Assembly: GCF_013215345.1 (NCBI RefSeq)
Contig: NZ_JABSOV010000012.1
Coordinates: forward strand, 1 to 60,331
Source: Colwellia sp.
Lineage (GTDB): Bacteria > Pseudomonadota > Gammaproteobacteria > Enterobacterales > Alteromonadaceae
Reading direction: 5' to 3'
Length of the DNA: 60,331 bases
Part shown: positions 28,464-37,168 of the stretch, one piece after another
Layout of the letters: every line of letters begins with the position of its first letter
Numbering within the stretch: the first letter of the stretch is position 1
Program-made: the position numbers and the translations under genes
Notes under the pieces: generated by a model
The model's input: only the letters and a program-made list of their open reading frames with translations
What the model was told of the DNA's origin: nothing
Databases searched by the model: none

Positions 28464-29246
28464 ATGCTACAAGGTAAAACTGCACTTATCACCGGCTCAA
28501 CCAGTGGTATTGGCTTAGCCAGTGCTCATGTATTAGCTGAACAAGGCATTAATTTAGTGCTACACGGCTTAATGAGCGATAAAGAAGGTGCCAGCCTGGC
28601 ACGCGAATTTAGCGATAAATATCAAATTAAAACTCTGTTCGATAACGCCAATTTAATGGACTCAGACGCCATTAGTGTTTTTATGACCAAAGCAATCAAG
28701 ACCATGGGCTCGATTGATATATTGATCAACAATGCCGGCATTCAACATACTGAAGCGGTAGACACTTTTCCTGAGAGCAAATGGAATGCCATCATTGCTA
28801 TTAATTTAACCGCTGCTTTTCATACTATTCAACACTCTTTAGCTGGTATGAAAGAAAATTCATGGGGCCGAATTATTAATATTGCTTCAGTGCATGGTTT
28901 AGTAGCTTCGAAGAATAAAGCCGCTTATTGTGCAGCAAAACATGGCATTGTTGGCTTAACCAAGGTAGTTGCTTTGGAATGTGCCGAGCATGGCATCACT
29001 GCCAATGCAATATGTCCTGGCTGGGTAGATACACCACTTATCAACGATCAAATTACTGACATTGCCAATAAAGAAAATAGCAGCTTTAAACAAGCAGAAT
29101 ATCAACTTATTACCGCCAAACAGCCGTTACCTGAAATGATGAACCCACGTCAAATTGGTGAATTTATTCTATTTCTTTGTAGTGATAGCGCGCGCAGCAT
29201 TACCGGTTCGTCACTGCCTATGGATGGTGGGTGGACGGCTCAGTAA
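28464..29246 (+). CDS. 3-Hydroxybutyrate dehydrogenase (SDR family)
   Basis: The start at ATG 28464 is preferred over an upstream in-frame codon at 28428, because AAAGGAAACACT precedes it and the protein then begins MLQGKTALITGSTSGIG, the Rossmann glycine motif. It has 260 residues. NNAG lies at ~88-91, the catalytic Ser in IINIASVHG, Tyr-x3-Lys in YCAAKHG, and CPGWVDTPL follows, a pattern typical of D-3-hydroxybutyrate dehydrogenases. It oxidises 3-hydroxybutyrate to acetoacetate with NAD+ in the cytosol. It is first in an operon with thiolase. Confidence 0.9.
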   Translation: MLQGKTALITGSTSGIGLASAHVLAEQGINLVLHGLMSDKEGASLAREFSDKYQIKTLFDNANLMDSDAISVFMTKAIKTMGSIDILINNAGIQHTEAVDTFPESKWNAIIAINLTAAFHTIQHSLAGMKENSWGRIINIASVHGLVASKNKAAYCAAKHGIVGLTKVVALECAEHGITANAICPGWVDTPLINDQITDIANKENSSFKQAEYQLITAKQPLPEMMNPRQIGEFILFLCSDSARSITGSSLPMDGGWTAQ

Positions 29247-29350
29247 TAGCCAAGAGATAAACAATAGATAACCATTATTGAGTAAATAAATTATCTCAAG
29301 GCCCATTACTCCCCTACATTAACCGAAATTAAGCTATTGGAAAAATTCAT

Positions 29351-30535
29351 ATGAAATCAGAAGAGCCAATTGTTATTGTCGCCGCAAAACGTACACCTAT
29401 GGGCAGCTTTCAAGGCTGCTTTAAAGATATTTGTGCAACAGATTTAGGTGCAGCAGCCATTGAAAGTGCTCTAGCAAGTACCGCGCTTGAAAGTAGTGAT
29501 GTTGATGAAGTGATTATGGGCTGTGTTTTACCCGCTGGTCTTGGGCAAGCCCCCGCACGACAAGCAACATTAAAAGCAGGTCTACCTGAAAAAGTTGGCG
29601 CTACAACCATTAATAAAGTGTGTGGCTCAGGTATTAAAGCGATGATGTTCGCTCATGACCTCATTAAAGCAGGCTCAATGAATATTGTTATCGCTGGCGG
29701 TATGGAGAGCATGACTAATGCGCCTTATATGTTAGCCAATGCCAGAGCTGGCTTTCGTATGGGTCATGGCAATATAAATGATCATATGATGACCGATGGT
29801 TTAGAAGATGCTTATGAAAAGAAGGCCATGGGCTGTTTTGCCCAAATTACCGCTGACGAAAAAAAACTAACCCGTGCAGATATGGACAACTTTGCCATCA
29901 ATTCATTAGCTAAAGCCACACAGGCTATCGAATCAGGTGCCTTTGTTAATGAAATCGCGGCCTTTACCGTAAAAAGTCGACGCGGTAATACCATTGTCGA
30001 TACCGACGAAGCTCCGGCATTAGTTAATAAAGATAAAATACCTAGCTTACGCGCTGTGTTTGCCAAAGAAGGCACCATCACCGCAGCCAATGCCTCGTCT
30101 ATTTCAGATGGTGCGGCAGCATTAGTGCTAATGAAAGCATCTACGGCCAGACAAAAAGGCCTAACACCATTAGCGCGCATTGTTGCTCATGCCAGTTATG
30201 CGCAAGCGCCAAAGGATTTCACCCTTGCCCCCATTGGTGCTATCAATGCTTTGTTAACCAAAGCACAGTGGCAGCAAGGTGATGTTGATCTATGGGAAAT
30301 TAACGAAGCCTTTGCCATGGTAACCATGTTGGCAATTAATGAACTTAACCTTGATGCCAGCAAAGTCAATGTAAATGGCGGTGCTTGTGCCTTAGGTCAT
30401 CCGCTTGGCGCCAGTGGTGCCCGTATAGTCACCACGCTATTACATGCCCTACTTAATAGGAAATTGAGTAAAGGTGTCGCCAGCTTATGTATTGGTGGCG
30501 GTGAAGCAGTGGCTATTGCCATTGAGGTACTTTAG
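29351..30535 (+). CDS. Acetyl-CoA acetyltransferase (thiolase)
   Basis: The protein has 394 residues, the standard thiolase II length. The acylated cysteine is C91 in INKVCGSGIKAMM; NEAFA carries the catalytic His-region partner residues, and GGACALGHPLGASGAR has the second cysteine. It cleaves acetoacetyl-CoA to two acetyl-CoA (or condenses them for PHB synthesis). It lies 104 bases behind the hydroxybutyrate dehydrogenase gene and 2 bases before the next gene, one operon. Confidence 0.95.
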   Translation: MKSEEPIVIVAAKRTPMGSFQGCFKDICATDLGAAAIESALASTALESSDVDEVIMGCVLPAGLGQAPARQATLKAGLPEKVGATTINKVCGSGIKAMMFAHDLIKAGSMNIVIAGGMESMTNAPYMLANARAGFRMGHGNINDHMMTDGLEDAYEKKAMGCFAQITADEKKLTRADMDNFAINSLAKATQAIESGAFVNEIAAFTVKSRRGNTIVDTDEAPALVNKDKIPSLRAVFAKEGTITAANASSISDGAAALVLMKASTARQKGLTPLARIVAHASYAQAPKDFTLAPIGAINALLTKAQWQQGDVDLWEINEAFAMVTMLAINELNLDASKVNVNGGACALGHPLGASGARIVTTLLHALLNRKLSKGVASLCIGGGEAVAIAIEVL

Positions 30536-30537
30536 TA

Positions 30538-30948
30538 ATGTTAAAAACAAAAGAGGCACAAGAAACTATGTCATATGAAAATAAGGCAGAAATAGCTGCT
30601 GGCGAAACTATCAGACGAAAAGTCATGGGTGATGACTTTGTTGATAGCGCCTTAGCTAAAGCGACTGATTTGACTCAACCGATGCAAGAATTCATTAATG
30701 ATCATGGTTGGGGATCAACGTGGCAAAGGCCTGGGTTAAACTTAAAAACCCGCAGCTTAGTTACTATTGCCATGTTGGCTGCTCTAAAAGCGCCACAAGA
30801 ATTAAAAGGTCATATTCGCGGCGCACTCAATAATGGCGCCAGCATTGAAGAAATTCAAGAAGTGCTGCTGCATAGTGCCGTCTATTGTGGCGCACCTGCG
30901 GCGCAAGAAGCCTTTCGCGCCGCACAAGAAGTATTGATAAACGAATAA
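30538..30948 (+). CDS. Carboxymuconolactone-decarboxylase family protein
   Basis: The protein has 136 residues and resembles PcaC: RSLVTIAMLAALKAPQELKGHIRGALNNG (split over ~77-105) followed by IQEVLLHSAVYCGAPAAQEAF, the hallmark of the family. An ATG at 30568 is an alternative start. In the beta-ketoadipate pathway PcaC decarboxylates carboxymuconolactone, but no other pca genes are here. It sits in an operon with 3-hydroxybutyrate genes, so its role is open. Confidence 0.85.
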   Translation: MLKTKEAQETMSYENKAEIAAGETIRRKVMGDDFVDSALAKATDLTQPMQEFINDHGWGSTWQRPGLNLKTRSLVTIAMLAALKAPQELKGHIRGALNNGASIEEIQEVLLHSAVYCGAPAAQEAFRAAQEVLINE

Positions 30949-31328
30949 ACTTTAACGCCAAGTTAACTAAGCCATAAGCGACTTACCTAGTTAATGGCTT
31001 AGCTAACTAGGTACTAACTCATGCATGCATGAGTTCTCAAAAAAGCACTTGAAAATTAGCATTCAAAGGTAGTATTAAATTTAAGACCTGCCCTAAAAAC
31101 AGCTCCTAAAAACAGCTCCTAAAAACAGCTAAAATTAGCAATTATCCCCGCAGAAGTAGTGACAAGCAACGTAAAAAGCCAAAACCAATTATTTTCCCTG
31201 TTCACTTTAGCTACTACTAAGGTGCCACTTCTTTTTAGTACAAAATTGCCTAGAGTAGAACTGTGCAAAAAACGCACAAGGATGCTGTTCCAATGGATAA
31301 TTATAATAAATATAAAATAGGCTTTCTT
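30949..31328. other. Intergenic region with overlapping stem-loops and short repeats
   Basis: CTAAGCCAT (30967-30975) pairs with ATGGCTTAG (30994-31002), while CCTAGTTA (30986-30993) pairs with TAACTAGG (31004-31011), so the two stems exclude one another. Behind it lies a 13-bp tandem repeat at 31092-31130. The rest is AT-rich and should hold the depolymerase promoter. Confidence 0.5.
31092..31130. repeat. 13-bp tandem repeat, three exact copies
   Basis: CCTAAAAACAGCT occurs three times in a row (31092, 31105, 31118). It is non-coding and upstream of the PHB depolymerase gene. Confidence 0.9.
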
Positions 31329-33386
31329 ATGAAAAAATTATTAGCACTGACTTTAAAAGCAAAAATTAACCTAGTAACAAAACTATTAACCTTACTACTG
31401 GTGATACCGCTAAGTGCTTATGGCGGAAGTTGGCAGCAAAACGTCACTATCGGCGGTTTTAATAAGGTTCACATCTATACCCCTGATTCAATGTCACCCA
31501 TTGGCTCGGGTAAATCGCTACTGATAGTGCTTCATGGCTGTGTGCAACCGATAGATAATTTCTTAACGGCTAATTTAGAAGTCGCTGCTGAAATTTATGG
31601 CATGGTAATCGCGGTACCTGATGCAATGAATAAGGCTGGTTATAGCTGTTGGTCCTATTGGCAAGGCAGTATATCGAGAACGTCTGGCGATTATCAAAAC
31701 CTGATCAACTTAGCCAATACCTTATCAAGTGATAGCAACAGAGCTATCGATGCTAAACAAATCTACATAGCTGGTTTATCTTCTGGCGGAGCTATGTCTG
31801 CACAAGCTGCTTGTTTAGCTCCCGATATTTTTGCCGGTGTCGCCCCTAGCGCCGGCCCAACCGTAGGTACAAGTTCAAATGGTGCGATAACAAGTTGCGA
31901 AACTGTATCCCCAACAACTTTTAAGGCACGTTGTGAAGGGTACGCTGGCTCAGCCAAAACTCACTTTGCTAGCCAAATAGCCGTAATTGGCCACGGCACT
32001 GCCGATACCACAGTAAATACCTGCTATAACCAACAAAATGCTAATGGTTTTGCCAATATTTACGGTGTATCCCAATTACCTGGTAGTAAAACTATTACCC
32101 AAGGTACAGGACATAGTGCCTCTGAAACACTGTGGACTGATAATCGAATCGCCATGTTATGGTTTGATAACTTAGACCATTATTGGTCAGGTGGCGCAGG
32201 TGCAAGTGGTGATTATATAGCGGGCAACAGCATTAACTTTGCCAGCTACCTAGGACAATACTTCGCTGAAAATAATAAACGCGTCGATCGTAATGCTGGC
32301 CCGACTATCAGTAATCACAGTGCTGTGGCTCAAAATAATAACTTACACATTAGCGGCAATGCCATTGATAGCGAAGGTAGTGCTAGTAATGTTGCTATAA
32401 AAATTTACGCATTAGACTCTGGCTCTGCAGTATTAGTTGAAACACTAAATAGTCAAGCTGCCGTTGCTGATGGTGCTTATAGTGCAACTTCCACTTTGCT
32501 AGCAGATGGTTTATATCATGTAAGCGCCATAGCCACCGACAATGAAGAAAAAGCTGGTGATAGTGTATCTGTCACCACTCGAATAGGCCCAGAGCCACCC
32601 GCGACCTCGCCAGTATTATCAAAGATTAAAGTTAGCATTGCTGGTCAATGTGCAACAGTGACGGGTAGCGTTATTGATATAAACCAAAATCTAAGCAGTA
32701 TCGTGGTTAGCTTTATTAATGGTAATGTTAGTGCCACTGTTTCAGCCAATGCTTTTATTGCCGAACAATGTAATCTAGCCGGTGGCCAGCAAAGTCTAAC
32801 TATTACCGCGACAGATACCAGTGCACTATCAAGTATACAAACAGTAGCGTTCACCATAGATGCTGGTGTCAGTGGCGATTACAATCTACACATTAATGCT
32901 GATCATATCACTTGGGGTAACGGTTACTCTGCTTGTTATTTGGCTTTTGGCAGCAATGAGTTCACCATGCGCGAATATCCTGCAGGCACTAATCAATGTC
33001 AGTGGATTGCCGACGGTGAGCCAAGCTGTGTTGGCCCTAACCAAAGCTGTGTTGTGAGCAATAATGATGCTGATAGCGATGGCATAATTGATAATATTGA
33101 TAACTGTCCTAACACCAGCAATACCGACCAGGCTGATAATGATAACGACGGCTTAGGCAATGTTTGTGATGCCACACCTGATGGTGACATCCCTGAGCCT
33201 ATATTTACCTGTCAGCAGTTTACTAGCAGTAACTATGCGCATGTACAAGCGAATAGAGCAACCACCAATGGCTTTTATACTTATGCTATTGGCTCAGGGG
33301 AAACATTGGGGCTTTATAATATCTTTTACTCGGCAACGTTAGCGCAAACAGCAGATAACTTTTTTAGTTTAGGGACGTGTCCGTAA
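31329..33386 (+). CDS. Secreted PHB depolymerase with C-terminal accessory domains
   Basis: The start at ATG 31329 is chosen because the protein then opens with a signal peptide (MKKLLALTLKAKINLVTKLL...SAYG); a GTG frame extends 22 codons upstream. It has 685 residues. The catalytic domain has the oxyanion segment LLIVLHGCVQP and the lipase box GLSSGGAMS, with a late GTGHSASETLW that may hold the His. Ig-like/bacterial linker domains (~335-510) follow, then a small Cys-containing domain (DHITWGNGYSACYLAF), a calcium-type thrombospondin-3 repeat (DADSDGIIDNIDNCPN) and a C-terminal domain (FTCQQFTSSNYAHV) seen in depolymerases. It cuts extracellular poly(3-hydroxybutyrate). It lies downstream of genes for 3-hydroxybutyrate oxidation. 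Confidence 0.9.
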   Translation: MKKLLALTLKAKINLVTKLLTLLLVIPLSAYGGSWQQNVTIGGFNKVHIYTPDSMSPIGSGKSLLIVLHGCVQPIDNFLTANLEVAAEIYGMVIAVPDAMNKAGYSCWSYWQGSISRTSGDYQNLINLANTLSSDSNRAIDAKQIYIAGLSSGGAMSAQAACLAPDIFAGVAPSAGPTVGTSSNGAITSCETVSPTTFKARCEGYAGSAKTHFASQIAVIGHGTADTTVNTCYNQQNANGFANIYGVSQLPGSKTITQGTGHSASETLWTDNRIAMLWFDNLDHYWSGGAGASGDYIAGNSINFASYLGQYFAENNKRVDRNAGPTISNHSAVAQNNNLHISGNAIDSEGSASNVAIKIYALDSGSAVLVETLNSQAAVADGAYSATSTLLADGLYHVSAIATDNEEKAGDSVSVTTRIGPEPPATSPVLSKIKVSIAGQCATVTGSVIDINQNLSSIVVSFINGNVSATVSANAFIAEQCNLAGGQQSLTITATDTSALSSIQTVAFTIDAGVSGDYNLHINADHITWGNGYSACYLAFGSNEFTMREYPAGTNQCQWIADGEPSCVGPNQSCVVSNNDADSDGIIDNIDNCPNTSNTDQADNDNDGLGNVCDATPDGDIPEPIFTCQQFTSSNYAHVQANRATTNGFYTYAIGSGETLGLYNIFYSATLAQTADNFFSLGTCP

Positions 33387-33401
33387 CGCTGAGAAGTTGA
33401 A

Positions 33402-33438
33402 AAAAGAGCAGTACTAAAATTTTTTAGTGCTGCTTTTG
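33402..33438 (+). terminator. Terminator behind the PHB depolymerase
   Basis: AGCAGTACTAAAA (33407-33419) pairs with TTTTAGTGCTGCT (33422-33434), one G-T wobble, followed by TTT, with an A run on the other side. Confidence 0.8.
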
Positions 33439-33844
33439 GTGATTAACCTTTATAAAAGGATTTACAATAACTTTTCTTCATAGGTGATTTAATTCAATAT
33501 AAACATGACTTGTGCTTTGCAAGCGTATATTGCTTTATTGGCCTACATAATCATAGCAATCTTTTCTCTAGTTAAAACTTACATTAAAACCATCGCTTAC
33601 TACACTTTAGCTATAGTTAAAAAGGCTTTATTCATGATTGATAAAATTATTAGGGGCAATTAAGCTGATACCTTTGCCTTTGGCACCACCTTAATGCAAT
33701 AGCTGATATTGTTATGATCTTTAAAACGTAATAAGTACAAGCTGATTTGTGCCAAGGTTTAGCCTTTAATTAACAATAGCTTCTCATTTAAAAGCAGATG
33801 ATTAGTGTAATACAGTCATTGATAATACTTTCTAGGAAGATAAT
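33439..33844. other. Intergenic region
   Basis: About 400 bases of AT-rich DNA without an acceptable ORF, repeat or recognisable site. It should contain the promoter of the following solute-binding-protein gene. Confidence 0.5.
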
Positions 33845-34636
33845 ATGCCGTACTTTAAGCTCTTATTATTATTCATTTGTAGCGCTCTATTCTCAGCTCA
33901 AAGTTTCGCTAAAGTAGATGTTAATATTTTAATTGAAGATGGTTATTATCCACTGATAATAAATGCTGAAAAAGAACAGGGTTTAGCTTTTGAATTTGTG
34001 AAAATTTTAAATGAGTCGCAGCATGAATTTAACTTCTTTCTTAACACACTGCCCTCAAAAAGGCTTATTAAATCTGTGCAAGAAAAAAAGTTTGATGCTT
34101 TATTTTTAATGGCAATTATTTGGCTACCAAAATCAACTCATTCATATCTGACAAAAACAAAATTCTCAGTAACCGTAGCAAATGAATTATATGCATTAAA
34201 AGAGAACGCACTAGATCAATCTTATTTTGATAATCTCGATGAGTTAACTAAGGCTGGCGTACTAGGCTACTCGTATAAATTTGCTGGCTATAATACTGAT
34301 CAGATATTTTTAAGCAATGTGCATAAAATGAGCCTAACAAGAAGTGAAGTCCATGTTGCTAGAATGGTTTTATTTAAACGCGCAGAGATTGGCATTATTG
34401 GTAACCTTGCCAGTCAGTACTTTAAAAAGACTAAGACTAATACTATTGATATGAATCTGCTTTATAAGAGTAATACCCCGGATCAAATTTATGACACCGC
34501 ATTTTTAGTAAACCAACAAAGCTCGACAATAACGGCTAATAAATTTGATGAAGTTTTAAAACTCCCTATGGTAAAAAATAAACTTAATAATTTATTCAAA
34601 AAATACGGCATAGATTCGAGCGTAAAACCGTGGTAA
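33845..34636 (+). CDS. Periplasmic solute-binding protein, family 3-like
   Basis: The protein has 263 residues with a signal peptide (MPYFKLLLLFICSALFSAQSFA). The body resembles bacterial extracellular solute-binding family 3: VNILIEDGYYPLI at the first strand, EKEQGLAFEFVKILNES and ALFLMAIIWLPKS. No permease or ATPase is adjacent, as is common for stand-alone PBPb proteins in Alteromonadales. The ligand is unknown. It is a separate unit from the neighbouring genes. Confidence 0.8.
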   Translation: MPYFKLLLLFICSALFSAQSFAKVDVNILIEDGYYPLIINAEKEQGLAFEFVKILNESQHEFNFFLNTLPSKRLIKSVQEKKFDALFLMAIIWLPKSTHSYLTKTKFSVTVANELYALKENALDQSYFDNLDELTKAGVLGYSYKFAGYNTDQIFLSNVHKMSLTRSEVHVARMVLFKRAEIGIIGNLASQYFKKTKTNTIDMNLLYKSNTPDQIYDTAFLVNQQSSTITANKFDEVLKLPMVKNKLNNLFKKYGIDSSVKPW

Positions 34637-34773
34637 CCCTGTACTTATATAAGAACATAATTATACAAAATACATCAATATTAAATAGTTATACAAAACA
34701 GAAGTATAAAAACAGAGCAATTAAGCTCGGTAAAGATGAGAGATATCAAAGGAAAAATAAGGCTTATTTGTTA

Positions 34774-35757
34774 TCAGGACCCACCATTAACAAATTCATT
34801 AATAAGCCGGTAAGTCGCTAAACATTCTTCACTAACCAGTTGATCAAATAACATATAGGCGTGAGTCATACCATCAAATGAATAGTGTTCAACTGCTACA
34901 CCTACTTCTGTTAATGACTTAGCATAAGCAATGGCCTCATCTCTAAGTGGATCACAACCGGCAGTGATCACTAAAGTGCTTGGCATGTTTACTGAGAACT
35001 CACCTAATAGCGGCGAGGCTTTTTTTATTTTTGTCTGATCTAGGCTATTGGCATGAAAGTACTGCTGAAAATACCAATGTATTTTATCTCGTTCTAATAA
35101 AAAACCTTGACCATTTTCATCAATAGAAGCGCTACTCATTGTGTAATCAACGCTCGGGTAAATTAGGATTTGCTTAGCTATTTTGACTGGCACTTTAGAT
35201 GAAGTATGCGCTGAGCTATCACAACAGTTATTCATCACTAAACTAGTACAAAGTGCGCCGCCAGCACTATCGCCAGCAATATAAAGCTGGTCACTATGCT
35301 TCATATCAAAAAGTAAGCTTTGATAGTGCATAAGCACTTGTTGACAATCGTCTAGACCTGCAGGATATGGATGCTCTGGTGCTAAGCGGTAATCTACACA
35401 AATGACAATCGCCTGCGCCGCAATAGCGAGCTTACGGCTAATAGGGTCATATAAATCAATGCTACCGCACATATGGCCGCCACCATGAAAGTGCAGTAAT
35501 ACCGGTAAATTATCATTAGGTGCTGGGTTATAAATGCGCACGGGAATATTATGGCTAGCCGTGGCTAAGTAACTATTTTTTACTATGCTCATATTAGGCC
35601 CTGAGCCAATTAACGGCGCTAAGTTATCCAAACCTTGTCTAACTAAATCGACACTAAAACTCTGCCCTTTTGCTTTGGCTTTAGCTTTTACCTCGGCCAT
35701 AGCCTTATTAGATTTATCAATAAAACCGACTAACTTAGGAGAGATTATTCCGCGCAT
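34774..35757 (-). CDS. Alpha/beta-hydrolase, hormone-sensitive-lipase family esterase
   Basis: The protein has 327 residues with no signal peptide, so it is cytosolic. The HSL family marks are the oxyanion HFHGGGHMCGS (~89), VDYRLAPEHPYPAGLDD, the nucleophile elbow GDSAGGAL (~164), the Asp near GCDPLRDEA and the His near FDGMTHAY. It hydrolyses short-chain esters; the substrate is not known. Its start overlaps the end of the upstream MFS carrier gene by 13 bases, so carrier and esterase are made together. This suggests import of an ester or oligomer and its cleavage inside, possibly a hydroxyacid oligomer given the neighbourhood (inference). Confidence 0.88.
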   Translation of the reverse strand: MRGIISPKLVGFIDKSNKAMAEVKAKAKAKGQSFSVDLVRQGLDNLAPLIGSGPNMSIVKNSYLATASHNIPVRIYNPAPNDNLPVLLHFHGGGHMCGSIDLYDPISRKLAIAAQAIVICVDYRLAPEHPYPAGLDDCQQVLMHYQSLLFDMKHSDQLYIAGDSAGGALCTSLVMNNCCDSSAHTSSKVPVKIAKQILIYPSVDYTMSSASIDENGQGFLLERDKIHWYFQQYFHANSLDQTKIKKASPLLGEFSVNMPSTLVITAGCDPLRDEAIAYAKSLTEVGVAVEHYSFDGMTHAYMLFDQLVSEECLATYRLINEFVNGGS

Positions 35758-36971
35758 AATTTGTCCTCACTTGCTTTGCTTTTATCATCACCTTCATTAG
35801 TGATGGCTGCTTTTACCTTTCCTGTTTCAGGCAAGAAAAAACTCCCAATAAAAAAGGTACTACTGACTATTGAAATGAGAATAAATGAGACGGTGTAATC
35901 ACCTTGATTGATATCCACTAACTTGCCAAATAACCATAAGATAACCGTAGAAATTAAGTAGCTGATTGAGTAGAACAAACTAAATACCACGGTAATACGT
36001 TGCCCGGTCATTTTGGGTAATTCATGGGGAATAGAAACCAAAGCAGTGATAGGGAAGAAAATGAAAAAACCTAATACTATGGCTGATAAAGTTTGTAACC
36101 ACTCACTGCTACTAAAGGATACACCAATAATGGTTATCACCATGACAGCACCAGACCAGCGAATAACAGGTAGGCGCAGTGCCATTTTTTTACTGTAAAT
36201 AATACCTGCTAATGTGCCAACAATACCAAAACCAATCACCCACTTACTTTGGCTAATACCGGCTTTAGGATAGAAGGTAAATAAACAAATATAAAAGGCC
36301 AATAGCCCTGAGTAAGTTAAACCATAAGCCCAATTAAATTTATCTTTAAGTCCATCAATATAACTGTAATGGGCCACGGCTTTGCCATCTTGGCTTTGCT
36401 CAGCACTTTCAGGTTCAAATTTTACCAATAGCCAAGCAAAGCTAAGTAATAAACTGGCAATAGAAAAAGCAATTAGGCTAACCTTCCAATCGCCAGTGAA
36501 CTGATTAATTTCCGCCATTTTCCACAGCACAATACCAGTACCTATATTAAAAGCCACGGCATTCAGGCCGTTAATCACCGGGCGCTCATCCGCTTTAAAC
36601 CAGTGCATAACAATAGGGTTAAAATAAACAATCATAAAGGCGCCACCTAAGCCCATAAGAAATCGACTAAGTAGCAATAATTCATAATTAGGCGCTAATG
36701 GCGTTAATAAACCAATAACGATAAATAGACTGGCAATAAAAAAAGCATATTTAATACCAAACTTTAGTGCAACCCAGGCAGCACCAAAGGTACCCACAAT
36801 TTTAGCCAAGGTGACTGCACCACTGATAAAACTAGCTGAGGCTAAACTATCAACATGCATGGTAGCCATGATTTGTTCCATACTTGCTGTGCCACCAACC
36901 CAAGCCATAGCAAAGAGTACATAACTAATAAAAACAATGGCTTCAACCAAGTATTTGTTACTGATTTTCAT
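35745..36971 (-). CDS. Major facilitator superfamily carrier
   Basis: The protein has 408 residues with about 12 hydrophobic segments and a small cytosolic loop in the middle (VKFEPESAEQSQDGKAVAHYS, ~194-215, shown only as approximate position). Early helices resemble organic-acid/nitrate-type MFS members (LSRFLMGLGGAFMIVYFNPIV). It is first in an operon with the HSL-type esterase. It may carry a short-chain acid or ester (inference). Confidence 0.85.
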   Translation of the reverse strand: MKISNKYLVEAIVFISYVLFAMAWVGGTASMEQIMATMHVDSLASASFISGAVTLAKIVGTFGAAWVALKFGIKYAFFIASLFIVIGLLTPLAPNYELLLLSRFLMGLGGAFMIVYFNPIVMHWFKADERPVINGLNAVAFNIGTGIVLWKMAEINQFTGDWKVSLIAFSIASLLLSFAWLLVKFEPESAEQSQDGKAVAHYSYIDGLKDKFNWAYGLTYSGLLAFYICLFTFYPKAGISQSKWVIGFGIVGTLAGIIYSKKMALRLPVIRWSGAVMVITIIGVSFSSSEWLQTLSAIVLGFFIFFPITALVSIPHELPKMTGQRITVVFSLFYSISYLISTVILWLFGKLVDINQGDYTVSFILISIVSSTFFIGSFFLPETGKVKAAITNEGDDKSKASEDKLCAE

Positions 36972-37168
36972 ATGTGATAGTTTCTAATAAAGGAGAATAT
37001 TTATCGTTAGGTTAGCGTATGACGGCTAGCAAATAACTACTACCTTAGTTCACTACCCTGCTACAACTGGCGTGGTAAGCTAGTCATAGCATTATTTACC
37101 GATAATTTTTAGTACCTATTACCCCACTCGTTTACCATGCTTTTTGACCACAATAAAAAGGACTGCAT

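Noticed and set aside
34630-34821. 63-codon ORF after the binding-protein gene
   Set aside because: It overlaps the stop of one gene and the 3' end of the esterase gene on the other strand. It is Lys/Asn/Tyr-rich as expected from AT-rich DNA, with no ribosome site and no motif.
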